A stretch of 64,000 nucleotides of DNA, taken from NCBI RefSeq assembly GCF_029433095.1, contig NZ_JARNTX010000001.1, positions 682,001 to 746,000 of the forward strand. Direction: 5' to 3'. Numbering within the stretch: position 1 is the first letter of the stretch; each line of letters starts with the position of its first letter. The position numbers and the translations under genes are program-made. Shown here one piece after another: positions 24,524-33,182 of the stretch. Source of the stretch: Hymenobacter sp. YC55 (GTDB lineage: Bacteria; Bacteroidota; Bacteroidia; Cytophagales; Hymenobacteraceae). The notes beneath the pieces were generated by a model. That model worked only from the letters and a program-made list of their open reading frames with translations, was not told where the DNA came from and did not search any database.

Positions 24524-25282
24524 ATGCCTGCTTCGCTCAGTTCCTATCTCTCCCAGCAAACGCTCACGGTCTTGGTGCCTGTGTACGATGAAGAAGAAAG
24601 CTTACCGCAGTTTGTGGTGGAGATGAACAAGTTTCTGGAGCAGACCCCCGTTCCTACCACCGTACTGTTTGTTAATGATGGGTCCAAGGACGGATCGTTG
24701 GCGCTGCTTCGCGACATCTGCCGGCAAAATCCTCGCTACGAGTTCATTAGTCTGAGCCATAACCAAGGCTTGAGTACGGCCATCAAGGCGGGTTTCGACC
24801 AATGCCGGACTACGCTGGTTGGCTACATCGACTCCGACATCCAGACTTCACCGCTCGATTTCTTGAAGTTTTTCGAGTTCCTGCCCGACTACGATATGGT
24901 GAACGGCATTCGGGCCAAGCGGCAGGATACGGTTGTTAAGAAGCTATCCTCGAAAGTGGCCAACACGGTACGGCGGACGCTTATCAACGATGGCATTGAG
25001 GATACGGGGTGCCCGCTTAAGATCATCAAGATTGAATACGCCCGCCGGATTCCGCTATTCCATGGCATGCACCGCTTTTTGGGGGCTTTGGTGCAATTGC
25101 AGGGTGGCCGCGTGAAACAGCTGCCGGTACAGCACTTCCCCCGGTTTGCAGGCACGGCCAAGTACAACCTCTGGAACCGGGCCTGGAAACCACTCGTGGA
25201 TACTTTCGGCTTTCGCTGGATCAGGAGCCGCTGGAAAAACTACGAAATCGGGGAGCAGCACCGCGCCGCAGACCATGCTTAA
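24524..25282 (+). CDS. GT2 glycosyltransferase, polyprenyl-phosphate sugar synthase type (DPM1/ArnC-like)
   Basis: A 252-residue GT2 enzyme that should transfer a sugar from a nucleotide donor to polyprenyl phosphate at the cytoplasmic face. LTVLVPVYDEEESLPQFV opens the GT-A fold, then LFVNDGSKDGS, and a DSDIQTSPLD motif in place of DXD. HFPRFAGTAKYNLWNR in the last third is typical of dolichol-phosphate mannose synthase-like enzymes. No C-terminal membrane helices are present. I chose the ATG at 24524 (MPASLSSYLS); one at 24470 is in frame. It overlaps the next gene by 8 bp, so the two are coupled. With the neighbouring ArnT-like and epimerase genes this suggests lipid-linked sugar synthesis. 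Confidence 0.9.
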   Translation: MPASLSSYLSQQTLTVLVPVYDEEESLPQFVVEMNKFLEQTPVPTTVLFVNDGSKDGSLALLRDICRQNPRYEFISLSHNQGLSTAIKAGFDQCRTTLVGYIDSDIQTSPLDFLKFFEFLPDYDMVNGIRAKRQDTVVKKLSSKVANTVRRTLINDGIEDTGCPLKIIKIEYARRIPLFHGMHRFLGALVQLQGGRVKQLPVQHFPRFAGTAKYNLWNRAWKPLVDTFGFRWIRSRWKNYEIGEQHRAADHA

Positions 25283-25946
25283 AGTCGAGCAGGTTGCTTT
25301 GGGTATTGGGTTGACCTCGCAGTTGCTTTTCAGCAGTCGCATTGTGTTGCAGTGGGTGCAAAGCGAGCGGGCCAAGCGGGTACTCGTGCCCACGCTGTTC
25401 TGGCAAATCAGCTTGGTTTCGTCGTTTCTGATGATAATCTACGGTATGCTGCGCCACGACCCCGTGATATTGGGCGCGCAACTCATCAGCTACGGTATCT
25501 ATATCCGCAACTTGCAGCTGCTGGGCGAGTGGCGCAAGCTAAGCGCGCTGTTTCGGGCGGGAGCCTATGTGTTTCCGCTCGCCATGCTGATTTGGTTTGT
25601 GGTTGGCAACCAACATTTCAGCTTGCGGGCCATGCTCAGCCACGGCATCCCGAGCGGCGTGCTGGCACTAGGCGCAATCGGCCAGACCATCTTTCTGATG
25701 CGCTTCGTGTACCAATGGCTGTACTCGGAGCGCAAAGGCGAATCGGTACTACCGCTCGGCTTTTGGGTGGTTAGTTTCTTGGGCTCGGTCTTGATCTTGA
25801 CCTATGCCATTCTGCGTCGTCCCGTTGATACGGTGCTTATTGTGGGTAATATCTTCGGGACGGTGGTCTATGCCCGCAACATTGTGCTGATGCGCCGGGA
25901 AGTAGCTTCGGCGGGTAGGAGAGTAGCGGAGCAGCAAAGTAATTGA
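25275..25946 (+). CDS. Membrane protein with two lipid-A-disaccharide-synthase N-terminal-like (LAB_N) domains
   Basis: A 223-residue integral membrane protein built from two copies of the small LAB_N module. Copy one (about 5-85) has GLTSQLLFSSRIVLQWVQSER then LVPTLFWQISLVSSFLMIIYG; copy two (about 120-205) has GQTIFLMRFVYQWLYSERKGESVLPLGFWVVSFLGSVLILTYAILR. Each module carries a conserved Gln-Trp/SER and a Trp. The domain often sits beside polyprenyl-phosphate glycosyltransferases and is suspected of helping move lipid-linked sugar. It overlaps the GT2 gene by 8 bp, which supports a shared step. The precise role is not established. Confidence 0.9.
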   Translation: MLKVEQVALGIGLTSQLLFSSRIVLQWVQSERAKRVLVPTLFWQISLVSSFLMIIYGMLRHDPVILGAQLISYGIYIRNLQLLGEWRKLSALFRAGAYVFPLAMLIWFVVGNQHFSLRAMLSHGIPSGVLALGAIGQTIFLMRFVYQWLYSERKGESVLPLGFWVVSFLGSVLILTYAILRRPVDTVLIVGNIFGTVVYARNIVLMRREVASAGRRVAEQQSN

Positions 25947-25995
25947 GTAGGTTATTCAGCTACTTCAACTCGTAGTGCTACCACTTGATATTCGG

Positions 25996-27693
25996 CTACT
26001 CTGCTGCTGAAACTGGTGTAACTAGAGTCACATGCCAGCGGCCATCTTTCCGTTGACGGTCGAGGTAGAAGCTGTCCACCACTTGCAGACGCACTTGGTC
26101 GCGCCAGGCGCGGGGGAGTTTTTTGGCAATGTTGGAGCCGGTAAGAACTGCAATTGGGCTTAGGGGGCGCACCAGCACCGAGTCGGGAGTGCGGGGCCAG
26201 CTAGGAGCCGCACGACCCGCATCCCACACCCGCTTGATGTGTAGTTCTTCAAGAGTATACCAAGGTAGGTTAGCCAGTGCTGGGTTGCGACGCAGGGCCG
26301 CAATATGTCGCAGGCCAGGTTCAGCGCGGCGGTTGGTCCAGAGGGGATAGGCGGGGGCCAGCAGGGCCAGCAGCAGCGCCATAGCCGTGATGGAGCTAGC
26401 CATGAGTACGGGAACCTGATACTGCCGGAAACCCCACCGTACAATAGCCGCCGCTAGCAGCACAAATACCGTTAGGGTAATTGCAAACGGTACTGACCCA
26501 GGTCCGTAGGCGGGTAGCTTCATAAAAATCAACACAACCGGAAACAGGCAGCAGGCAACGGCCAACAGCCCGGCCCAAACGCGGACCAGTGTAGCTTCGG
26601 GGCGCGGACGCAGGTTGTTGCGCAGTACGGTTTCGAGGTGGCGAAGCATGCCCCCGATCAAGAAGGCAAGGGGGGGCATGAGTGGCAATAGATACCGCTC
26701 TTTCTTTTCCGGAACCAAGCTCAAGAGCAAGAAGGCAATCAGCAGCCAAGCCAGTGCGGCCCGGTAAGGAATGTAGCGTCCAGCGCGCGGACGGGCGAAA
26801 GGCACGGCCAGCACCAGTAGGGCTACTGGTGTCCAGATACCCGTGAACACCGGGAAGTTCCAGTACTCCCAGAACGGCTGCACGTGCCGCTCACCCCAAG
26901 ATGTAACCTCAACGCGGGCTACAGCCAATGCCGCTGGTGCTACGGTGTGCTGTACCGCCAAATAAATAGGCCACGCCGTACCGACGGCTAAGCCTAAAAC
27001 CAGCGCCAGCAGCAACCCCCAACGCCGCGGACGAATAGGCCCCCGCTCGGGGTAGAACAGCAGCACCCCGAAGCTCGCCAGGAAAGGCAGTAAAACCGCG
27101 TAGAGCGCCACCGGTCCTTTGCTGAGCATAGAGCAACCGAGAAGCAAACCGCTCAGCGCGAACCACCCCCAGCCTAACTTCTTGGCAAACCAGCCGCGAG
27201 CCAATGCCCAGAGCGAGCCTACCAGAAAGCTGTTAGCGAAAATATCCCAGTGGCCCTCGCGTCCTACCGTAATAACCAGCAAACTGCTAGCCAGCACTAG
27301 TGTAGCCAGCCACGCTGTGCGGCCCGGTGCTTCCGCTTCGCCTGGCTGCTCCCGTATCAATTCGCGCACCAAGCCCCAAAAGAAAAATACTAGCAGGGTG
27401 GTCATGATAGCAGCGGGCAGGCGTAGGATACCGGGGTCCTGGGTGAGGCCAGTCAGTTTCTCGGTAATGGCCACTGCCCAGGTTGGGAGTGGGGGCTTCG
27501 CCACGCGCAAAGCACCGTTCATGGTAGGAATCAGCCAAGACCCTCCCTGCACCATTTCGCGGGCCGCAACAAAGTTGCGGGCTTCCATCAGGTTTACCTC
27601 AGGGGCACCTAGGTGCACGAAGCAACTGAAAAAGCATACGAGCAAGACGCTAAACGGCCGCAACCAGGCAGACTCGGTAAGTGAAGAACGCAT
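25996..27693 (-). CDS. ArnT-like glycosyltransferase (GT39/GT83, polyprenyl-phosphate sugar transferase)
   Basis: A 565-residue multi-spanning inner-membrane transferase. The first periplasmic loop has LGAPEVNLMEARNFVAAREMVQGGSWLIPTMNGALRVAKPPLPTW, in which the Glu-containing EAR/ARE motif and KPPL are hallmarks of ArnT/PMT-type enzymes. About eleven hydrophobic segments follow, with VPEKKERYLLPLMPPLAFLIG near the middle. The C-terminal 120 residues are a soluble periplasmic domain, as in ArnT. Such enzymes move a sugar from polyprenyl phosphate to lipid A or another glycolipid. It converges with the GT2/LAB_N pair (50 bp gap) and follows the epimerase gene on the minus strand. Confidence 0.9.
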   Translation of the reverse strand: MRSSLTESAWLRPFSVLLVCFFSCFVHLGAPEVNLMEARNFVAAREMVQGGSWLIPTMNGALRVAKPPLPTWAVAITEKLTGLTQDPGILRLPAAIMTTLLVFFFWGLVRELIREQPGEAEAPGRTAWLATLVLASSLLVITVGREGHWDIFANSFLVGSLWALARGWFAKKLGWGWFALSGLLLGCSMLSKGPVALYAVLLPFLASFGVLLFYPERGPIRPRRWGLLLALVLGLAVGTAWPIYLAVQHTVAPAALAVARVEVTSWGERHVQPFWEYWNFPVFTGIWTPVALLVLAVPFARPRAGRYIPYRAALAWLLIAFLLLSLVPEKKERYLLPLMPPLAFLIGGMLRHLETVLRNNLRPRPEATLVRVWAGLLAVACCLFPVVLIFMKLPAYGPGSVPFAITLTVFVLLAAAIVRWGFRQYQVPVLMASSITAMALLLALLAPAYPLWTNRRAEPGLRHIAALRRNPALANLPWYTLEELHIKRVWDAGRAAPSWPRTPDSVLVRPLSPIAVLTGSNIAKKLPRAWRDQVRLQVVDSFYLDRQRKDGRWHVTLVTPVSAAE

Positions 27694-27843
27694 AGAGTAA
27701 CTAGATTCCCTGGAGAGCGAGGGCAAAGCAGTTGCGCTTGAAAATGTGATTCAGAAAGCCGCTCGTGAACAGCAGTTGCGGGCGGGTAGGTTCAGCAGTA
27801 ATTAGCAAGCAAGGCTGCAAACCCTAAGACAACCCAACTAACA

Positions 27844-28854
27844 CTATGAGGTCGGTACGGAAGCCAACACAAGGGAAGCAGGGGCATCCTCCGCTTCCTG
27901 GAGCCAGCGCACAAATTGCTGTAATCCGTCGGCTAAGGTTGTTTGGGGGTTGTAGCCAATAAGCTGGCGAGCTTTGCTGATGTCAGCGTAGGTAACCTCG
28001 ACATCGCCAGCCTGCATGGGGTGCATGTCGAGTACGGGCGTAACGCCTACGGCAGTGCCTACAGCCGTTATCAGGTCGCGCAACTTGACAGGGCTGCTGT
28101 TGCCCAAGTTGATGGTTTCGTACGTGCCAGAATGCGTCAGTAAATAGGCTACGCCCCGCGCTATACCATCTACGGTATCAGCCACAAAGGTGTAGTCGCG
28201 GGCCGTGCTGCCGTCGCCGTACATTGGGATAGGTTGACCCGCCCGTAGCAGCCGCGCAAACTTATGGATGGCTAAGTCGGGGCGTTGGCGGGGACCATAC
28301 ACGGTAAAGAACCGCGCGTTGAGCACATTGAAGCCGTAAAGGTGATGGTAGGTGAACGTAAACTGCTCGGCGCTCAGCTTGGAGGCTGCGTAAGGCGAAA
28401 TGCACGCGGCTAGCAACGCCATATCCTCCCGAAACGGTAATTCCACCGTGTTGCCATACACCGACGAAGACGATGCGAAAAACAAGTTTTTAACTTCTGC
28501 CTGCCGCATCCACTCTAGCAGGTGCACAGTGCTTAGCACGTTGGCTTCAAGATAGGCAGCCGGTTCGCGCACGGAAGGGCCCACGCCAGCTTTGGCCGCT
28601 AAGTGTACAACCACGTCCACCTGCTCCATAGCCAGAGCTGTTGCCAGGGCGCTGGGGCCGTCTCGCAGGTCTAGCTCACGGAATACGAAGTTGGGGTTCT
28701 TAAGTGATACCGACAGATTGACTAGTTTGAGGGACCGGTCATAAAACGGATCAAAATTATCGAGCCCAATCACGCGGTAGCCATCGGCCAGCAGCCGTTC
28801 GCTTAGGTGGGAGCCGATGAAGCCGGCGCAGCCGGTAACTAAGGCAGTAGGCAT
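27844..28854 (-). CDS. NAD-dependent epimerase, UDP-glucuronate 4-epimerase-like
   Basis: A 336-residue short-chain dehydrogenase/reductase-type epimerase. The nucleotide-binding motif GCAGFIGSHLSERLL starts at residue 8, with LDNFDPFYDRSLK as in UDP-glucuronate 4-epimerases. The catalytic Ser region SSSSVYG and YAASK (Tyr and Lys) are intact, and GPRQRPDLAIHKFARLL matches the sugar-nucleotide specificity region of that subfamily. The product would then be UDP-galacturonate, though close UDP-glucose epimerases cannot be excluded. The ATG at 28854 puts the Rossmann fold right at the N-terminus. It precedes the ArnT-like gene by 150 bp on the same strand and would supply its donor sugar. Confidence 0.87.
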   Translation of the reverse strand: MPTALVTGCAGFIGSHLSERLLADGYRVIGLDNFDPFYDRSLKLVNLSVSLKNPNFVFRELDLRDGPSALATALAMEQVDVVVHLAAKAGVGPSVREPAAYLEANVLSTVHLLEWMRQAEVKNLFFASSSSVYGNTVELPFREDMALLAACISPYAASKLSAEQFTFTYHHLYGFNVLNARFFTVYGPRQRPDLAIHKFARLLRAGQPIPMYGDGSTARDYTFVADTVDGIARGVAYLLTHSGTYETINLGNSSPVKLRDLITAVGTAVGVTPVLDMHPMQAGDVEVTYADISKARQLIGYNPQTTLADGLQQFVRWLQEAEDAPASLVLASVPTS

Positions 28855-29370
28855 GAAAAAGCCAGTAAGCAACTATGGAAGACCCACACAACTGGGCGAA
28901 AACACAAAGTAACGATTGTATTAGCGAGTAGTTCAGTTGGCGCTCCCAATAATGAGCTTTAAAGGAGATAATAGCTACGATGTTTGGGCTAGGAGACAGA
29001 ACAAAGGTGGTTTGACTTTATTTATATCTTCTACTTTTTTCGGGTATATCTACCTTTTCGCAAATACTAGCATTTTTATACAAAATCTAGTTCTTTAGCT
29101 ACTAGCACTTTAGCTTGTTAATTGGCCTTCTTCCTTAAATGGGACAGTTAGGGGAGTTGTTATTGTATTATGCTTGGTATAAATTGGGCAGAAATCAGGG
29201 GTAAGGCTTAGCAGCAAGCAACCTTTGATAGAGTTTACTTGTCCTTAGCGTGTGACCAACAGGTTTGGATACTAAAAAATCTTGTCTATATCTTAGACAA
29301 GCAAATAGCAGTGTCTTCGTTATAGCGCCACACCTCAATCTCAGACCTGAAGAACACACCATTGATTCCC
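28855..29370. other. AT-rich intergenic region between divergent genes, with small palindrome
   Basis: A 516-bp non-coding stretch between the epimerase and the M13 peptidase. TTTG (29011-29014) followed after 17 bp by TACTTTTTT is a weak plus-strand promoter candidate. CTTGTCTA (29281-29288) pairs with TAGACAAG (29294-29301) about 70 bp before the peptidase start and could be an operator. No gene is supported. Confidence 0.45.
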
Positions 29371-31506
29371 ATGAAAAAACGCAACAGCATGACGCTAGCA
29401 GCCGTGGCTCTCACGGGTCTTACGCTGGCAGCTTGCTCTACTAGCGGCCCCAAAGCCCGTCCGGCCGCTACCACCATCAAGCCTGATTTATCTGTACCTA
29501 AAGGAGCAGATGTAGCTCCTACTGAGCCAGCCGATGTAAAGGGCGTTGGTTTGAACCTCGCCAACATCGACCCCTCCGTTTCGGCTTGCCAAGATTTCAA
29601 TCAGTATGCTTCGGGCAACTGGTACAAAAACAACCCCATTCCAGCCGCTGAAGTACGTTGGGGCTCTTTCAACGAGCTTTCCGATAAGAACAATGCCGTA
29701 ATGCGGCAGATCTTGCAGGAAGCCGCTGCTAATACTTCGGCGCCTAAAGGCAGCAATGCGCAGAAAGTAGGCGACTTCTACGCCTCTGCCATGGACACGG
29801 TAGCTATTGAGAAGGCGGGGTTAAAGTATTTGCAGCCCGAGCTAGCTCGCATTCAGGGCATCAAAGACCTGAAAGGAGTACAAGCGGAAATTGTGCGTCA
29901 GCAGTTGTCGGGTACTGGAGCTTTCTTCAGCATGGGCGTAGGCCAAGACGAGAAGAACAGCACCCAGTATGCCGTGCAACTCTATCAAGGCGGCCTCTCC
30001 CTGCCCGACCGGGACTACTATCTCAAGACCGACGCCCGCTCCAAAAATATCCAAACCGCCTACAGAACGTATTTGACCAACACGTTCAAGATGCTAGGCG
30101 ACAACCCCGCTACTGCTGCCAAAAATGCAGCTACGGTGATGCGCCTGGAAACTCGGTTGGCCAAAGCCAGCAAGAGCCGCGTAGATCTGCGCGACCCTTA
30201 TGCCAACTACAACAAGATGACGGTGGCTGCCTTCAACAAGCAGTTCCCGAACTTGAACTTGCCTGCCGCACTGCCCGCTATGAAGCTGGGTGCCGCCAAA
30301 GAAGTTATTGTAGGACAGCCTGCTTTCTTCAAGGAAGAAAGCACCATGCTCAAGCAAGAGCCTTTAGCCGACCTGAAAACCTACATGCGCTGGCACATGG
30401 TATCGTCGCTGACGTCGGCGCTGCCCAAGGCCTATGGCGACGAAGCCTTCCGCTTTTCGCAGGTGCTGAGCGGCGCCAAGCAGCAGCAGCCCCGCTGGAA
30501 GCGGATGAACCGTGCCACCGATGGTGCTCTGGGGGAGGCATTCGGACAACTCTACGTTGATAAAGCGTTTACCCCCGAAACCAAAGCCAAGGCGCTGGAG
30601 ATGGTTAGCAACATCCGCGAAGCCATGGCCGACCATATTCGGCAACTAGACTGGATGAGCGAACCCACCAAGCAGGAGGCCCTGAAAAAGCTGAATGCTT
30701 TCACCGTGAAAATCGGTTACCCCGACAAGTGGAAAGACTATTCGGCGCTGACCATCTCGCGCGAATCGTACCTGAAGAATGTGCTGGCCGCTCGTAAGTG
30801 GGCTTCTATGGACAATGCCAGTAAGCTTGGCAAGCCAATTGACCGTGCAGAGTGGGGCATGACGCCGCCCACGGTGAATGCCTACTACAACCCGCCAATG
30901 AACGAAATCGTGTTCCCGGCCGGTATCATGCAGCCTCCGTTCTTCGACCCCAAGGCCGACGACGCGGTTAATTACGGTGGCATGGGTGCCGTTATTGGTC
31001 ACGAAATCACCCACGGCTTCGACGACCAAGGCCGCCAGTACGACGCGGAAGGCAACCTGAAAGATTGGTGGACCAAGGAAGACGCCGATAAGTTCACGCA
31101 GCGCGCCGACATGGTGGGCAAGCAGTACTCGGCATTCCAACCTCTCGACTCGGTGTACGTAAATGGCAAACTGACAATGGGAGAAAACCTTGCCGACCTT
31201 GGCGGCCTCAACATTGCCTACTCGGCGCTGCAAAAGCAGCTCACCAAGCAGTACGGCAATGGTCCGCGCCCCAAGTACGATGGCCTGACTCCCGAGCAAC
31301 GGTTCTTCTTATCGTGGGCACAGGTGTGGCGTACAAACGCCCGGCCAGAGTACGTACGTCAGCAAGTACAAACTGACCCGCACTCGCCGGCACAGTTCCG
31401 CACCAACGGCCCCCTCATGAATATGCCGCAGTTCTACGAAGCCTTTGGCTGCAAAGAAGATGCGAAGATGGTACGTGCTCAGACTGAGCGCGCTAAGATT
31501 TGGTAA
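29371..31506 (+). CDS. M13-family (neprilysin/PepO-type) zinc metallopeptidase, lipoprotein
   Basis: A 711-residue exported peptidase that cleaves peptides in the periplasm or at the surface. A lipoprotein signal (MTLAAVALTGLTLAAC) ends in a lipobox LAAC, so it is probably membrane-anchored. The M13 N-terminal domain carries DFNQYASGNWYKNNPIPA. The zinc site is HEITH (His544, Glu545, His548) and ENLADLGG supplies Glu605 as third ligand; NAYYNPPMNEIVFPAGI binds substrate backbone. The conserved C-terminal CxxW-type end is here ERAKIW, preceded by FGCKED. All catalytic residues are intact. The ATG at 29371 follows a TTG in frame. A strong terminator follows; the gene is monocistronic. Confidence 0.95.
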   Translation: MKKRNSMTLAAVALTGLTLAACSTSGPKARPAATTIKPDLSVPKGADVAPTEPADVKGVGLNLANIDPSVSACQDFNQYASGNWYKNNPIPAAEVRWGSFNELSDKNNAVMRQILQEAAANTSAPKGSNAQKVGDFYASAMDTVAIEKAGLKYLQPELARIQGIKDLKGVQAEIVRQQLSGTGAFFSMGVGQDEKNSTQYAVQLYQGGLSLPDRDYYLKTDARSKNIQTAYRTYLTNTFKMLGDNPATAAKNAATVMRLETRLAKASKSRVDLRDPYANYNKMTVAAFNKQFPNLNLPAALPAMKLGAAKEVIVGQPAFFKEESTMLKQEPLADLKTYMRWHMVSSLTSALPKAYGDEAFRFSQVLSGAKQQQPRWKRMNRATDGALGEAFGQLYVDKAFTPETKAKALEMVSNIREAMADHIRQLDWMSEPTKQEALKKLNAFTVKIGYPDKWKDYSALTISRESYLKNVLAARKWASMDNASKLGKPIDRAEWGMTPPTVNAYYNPPMNEIVFPAGIMQPPFFDPKADDAVNYGGMGAVIGHEITHGFDDQGRQYDAEGNLKDWWTKEDADKFTQRADMVGKQYSAFQPLDSVYVNGKLTMGENLADLGGLNIAYSALQKQLTKQYGNGPRPKYDGLTPEQRFFLSWAQVWRTNARPEYVRQQVQTDPHSPAQFRTNGPLMNMPQFYEAFGCKEDAKMVRAQTERAKIW

Positions 31507-31537
31507 GCTCTGCTTACAACGATTTGATTGTTGGAAA

Positions 31538-31567
31538 GGCGGCTCGCATTTGTGAGCCGTTTTTTTT
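31538..31567 (+). terminator. Rho-independent terminator
   Basis: CGGCTC (31540-31545) pairs with GAGCCG (31554-31559), followed by a run of eight T residues, directly downstream of the M13 peptidase gene. Confidence 0.88.
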
Positions 31568-31590
31568 ATAGCTCCAGGTTCTCAATAAAA

Positions 31591-31764
31591 CGTCATGCTA
31601 AGCGAAGCCAAAGCATCTCGGGTGTTGGTGTTGCTATTCTATTGCCAACCAGACCGTCATGCTGAGCGGAGCCGCAGGCGCAGTCGAAGCATCTCGCTAG
31701 TGTGGTAACCCCTTGCCATTGCAACGAGTCGAGCGAGATGCTTCGACTGCGCTCAGCATGACGG
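31591..31764. repeat. Three copies of a CGTCATGCTGAGCG...GCATCTCG intergenic repeat
   Basis: Copy 1 is 31591-31621 (CGTCATGCTAAGCG... AAAGCATCTCGG), copy 2 is 31655-31698, copy 3 is 31732-31764 in reverse orientation. Copies 2 and 3 are inverted and would form a long hairpin; copy 2 has a 10-nt insertion (GAGCCGCAGG type). Similar elements occur between genes in Hymenobacter and relatives, as far as I recall. They are not protein-coding. Confidence 0.82.
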
Positions 31765-31873
31765 ATATACTGTGGCAACGTCATGATAACACGCTGGACT
31801 TTTCGGTGTCGACTCCAGGATGCTCTTGTAAATAACTGGTGACCTATAATCAGCAACTCGTTTATCTTGCGCT

Positions 31874-32236
31874 ATGCAAAAGATACTTCGCCGGCTTGCT
31901 TATCTGCCGCTGCTGCTGGCTTGCGCTTGTTCGGATTCAGTGCAAGAGCAAGTAGCCAATCCTAAAGTTGGGGACGTGTACGTGGTACAGTTTCAGCCAC
32001 AAGGCACTACCGATACGCGCTATTTTTTCTACCATCTCTACCGCGTCACCCCCGATAGTGCCTACATGCACCCGGCCCGTAAAGATTCTCCTTCGGCCGA
32101 TGCCAACCTACGTCAACTGGCTTTCGAGCCCTCTGCCAACAGCATTGGCTATTCCCGCGCTGAACTGGCAGAATTGCTGAAAGAACAGCCCGGCGACGTA
32201 ACGAAAAGCCGGCTTATACAAGTTCGGCGCCCCTGA
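31874..32236 (+). CDS. Small lipoprotein, unknown function
   Basis: A 120-residue exported protein with a lipoprotein signal (RLAYLPLLLACACSDS, lipobox near LACAC). The mature part is beta-rich at first (VGDVYVVQFQPQGTTDTRYFFYHLYRVTPDSAYMHPARKDS) and then helical (YSRAELAELLKEQPGDVTKSRLIQVRR). I do not recognise the family. The ATG is close behind TATCTTGC, a near-match to the -7 element, so the leader would be very short. It lies between the repeat cluster and a convergent cyclophilin gene. Confidence 0.72.
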   Translation: MQKILRRLAYLPLLLACACSDSVQEQVANPKVGDVYVVQFQPQGTTDTRYFFYHLYRVTPDSAYMHPARKDSPSADANLRQLAFEPSANSIGYSRAELAELLKEQPGDVTKSRLIQVRRP

Positions 32237-32282
32237 TTCCAGCTTGAGCTAGTACATCAGGAAACAGATGCAATAGCTCGTA

Positions 32283-33035
32283 CTACTTTACTATCTCTAT
32301 CTTGATATCAACGTCTTTTTTAGGCCACTTGTAAGGGTCTACGGGTTCGTTGGCTATTTTATCAACTACGTCGAGGCCTTCTATTACTTCCCCAAACACA
32401 GTATATCTGCCATCCAAGGACGGAACGCCGCCGACGGTGGCATAGGCTTTTTGTTGTGCGGGCGTAAGTTGCCGGCCGGCCATCGCCTGGCTTTGGTCAG
32501 GCGTCATTTTCTGACCCTGCACAAAGTAAAAATCGGTGTTAGAGGAGAGCTGGCCGGGGTTTTGATCATCGTCGTAGCGGGCCATGCCGAGGGCACCCCG
32601 TTTGTGGAAGTGCTGTGGCCGAATTTCGGGAGGCAGGCGGTAACGAGCCAGGCGGATACTACGGTGGTCGGAGGCGCCCCCTTGGACCGCAAAGCCTTTC
32701 ACAACCCGGTTGAATACGGTTTCATCGAACACACCCTTGCGAGACAGCAATAAAAAATTGGCTTTGTGAATGGGCGTGTCGTCGTAGAGCTTTACCCGGA
32801 TGTCGCCGAGTCGCGTGTGCACTATCACCTCTGAGGCCGGATATTGCTTGCCATAAGGCAGAAGTAAGGCCGCGGCATTGCTATCAGCAATGGCTGTAAG
32901 GGCTGGGCCTGGTGCTTGCCGCTCTGCCGAGGGCCGGGGCGCAGTTGTTTCCTCGACGGGCTGCTGGCGGTTGCAAGCCGAAGCAAGTAGCAGCAAGGAA
33001 AGCGAAATGGCAAGGTGTGGGGTAGGAGCAGACAT
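32283..33035 (-). CDS. Cyclophilin-type peptidylprolyl isomerase, lipoprotein
   Basis: A 250-residue prolyl isomerase exported as a lipoprotein (signal SLSLLLLASAC with lipobox ASAC). After a linker, the cyclophilin core begins TRLGDIRVKLYDDTPIHKANFL and contains VFNRVVKGFAVQGG, GALGMARYDDDQNPGQLSSNTDFYFVQG and YTVFGEVIEGLDVVDKIA, which are the active-site strands. Length includes an insertion of about 30 residues (MTPDQSQAMAGRQLTPAQQKAYATVGG) before the last core segment, common in Bacteroidota periplasmic cyclophilins. The start at 33035 gives the lipoprotein signal; an upstream ATG at 33128 does not. Role: periplasmic protein folding. Confidence 0.92.
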   Translation of the reverse strand: MSAPTPHLAISLSLLLLASACNRQQPVEETTAPRPSAERQAPGPALTAIADSNAAALLLPYGKQYPASEVIVHTRLGDIRVKLYDDTPIHKANFLLLSRKGVFDETVFNRVVKGFAVQGGASDHRSIRLARYRLPPEIRPQHFHKRGALGMARYDDDQNPGQLSSNTDFYFVQGQKMTPDQSQAMAGRQLTPAQQKAYATVGGVPSLDGRYTVFGEVIEGLDVVDKIANEPVDPYKWPKKDVDIKIEIVK

Positions 33036-33078
33036 AGGCAGAGCAAACAGGTAGAACGTACGCGGGCCGAAACGCAAA

Positions 33079-33108
33079 TGAGGTGGCCACCTTCCGGCAG
33101 CCACCTCA
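33079..33108 (-). terminator. Hairpin downstream of the manganese catalase gene
   Basis: TGAGGTGGC (33079-33087) pairs with GCCACCTCA (33100-33108), 9 bp, loop 12 nt. Only a weak T-tract follows on the minus strand. Confidence 0.6.
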
Positions 33109-33182
33109 AACATAACAATCAGTTGCAATCTATGGGCAGCTTGGCCTGCCAGTATGCCCGTGCAACTAATATAGCAGCAAGC

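Noticed and set aside
25996..26444. Frames antisense to the ArnT-like C-terminal domain
   Set aside because: No motifs; the minus-strand gene continues through this region with the typical soluble domain.
30646..31299. 217-codon minus-strand frame over the M13 gene
   Set aside because: It is antisense to the HEITH and ENLADLGG zinc-site region, which is clearly the real protein.
31593..31856. 87-codon minus-strand frame
   Set aside because: It runs through the intergenic repeat cluster and has no recognisable protein feature.
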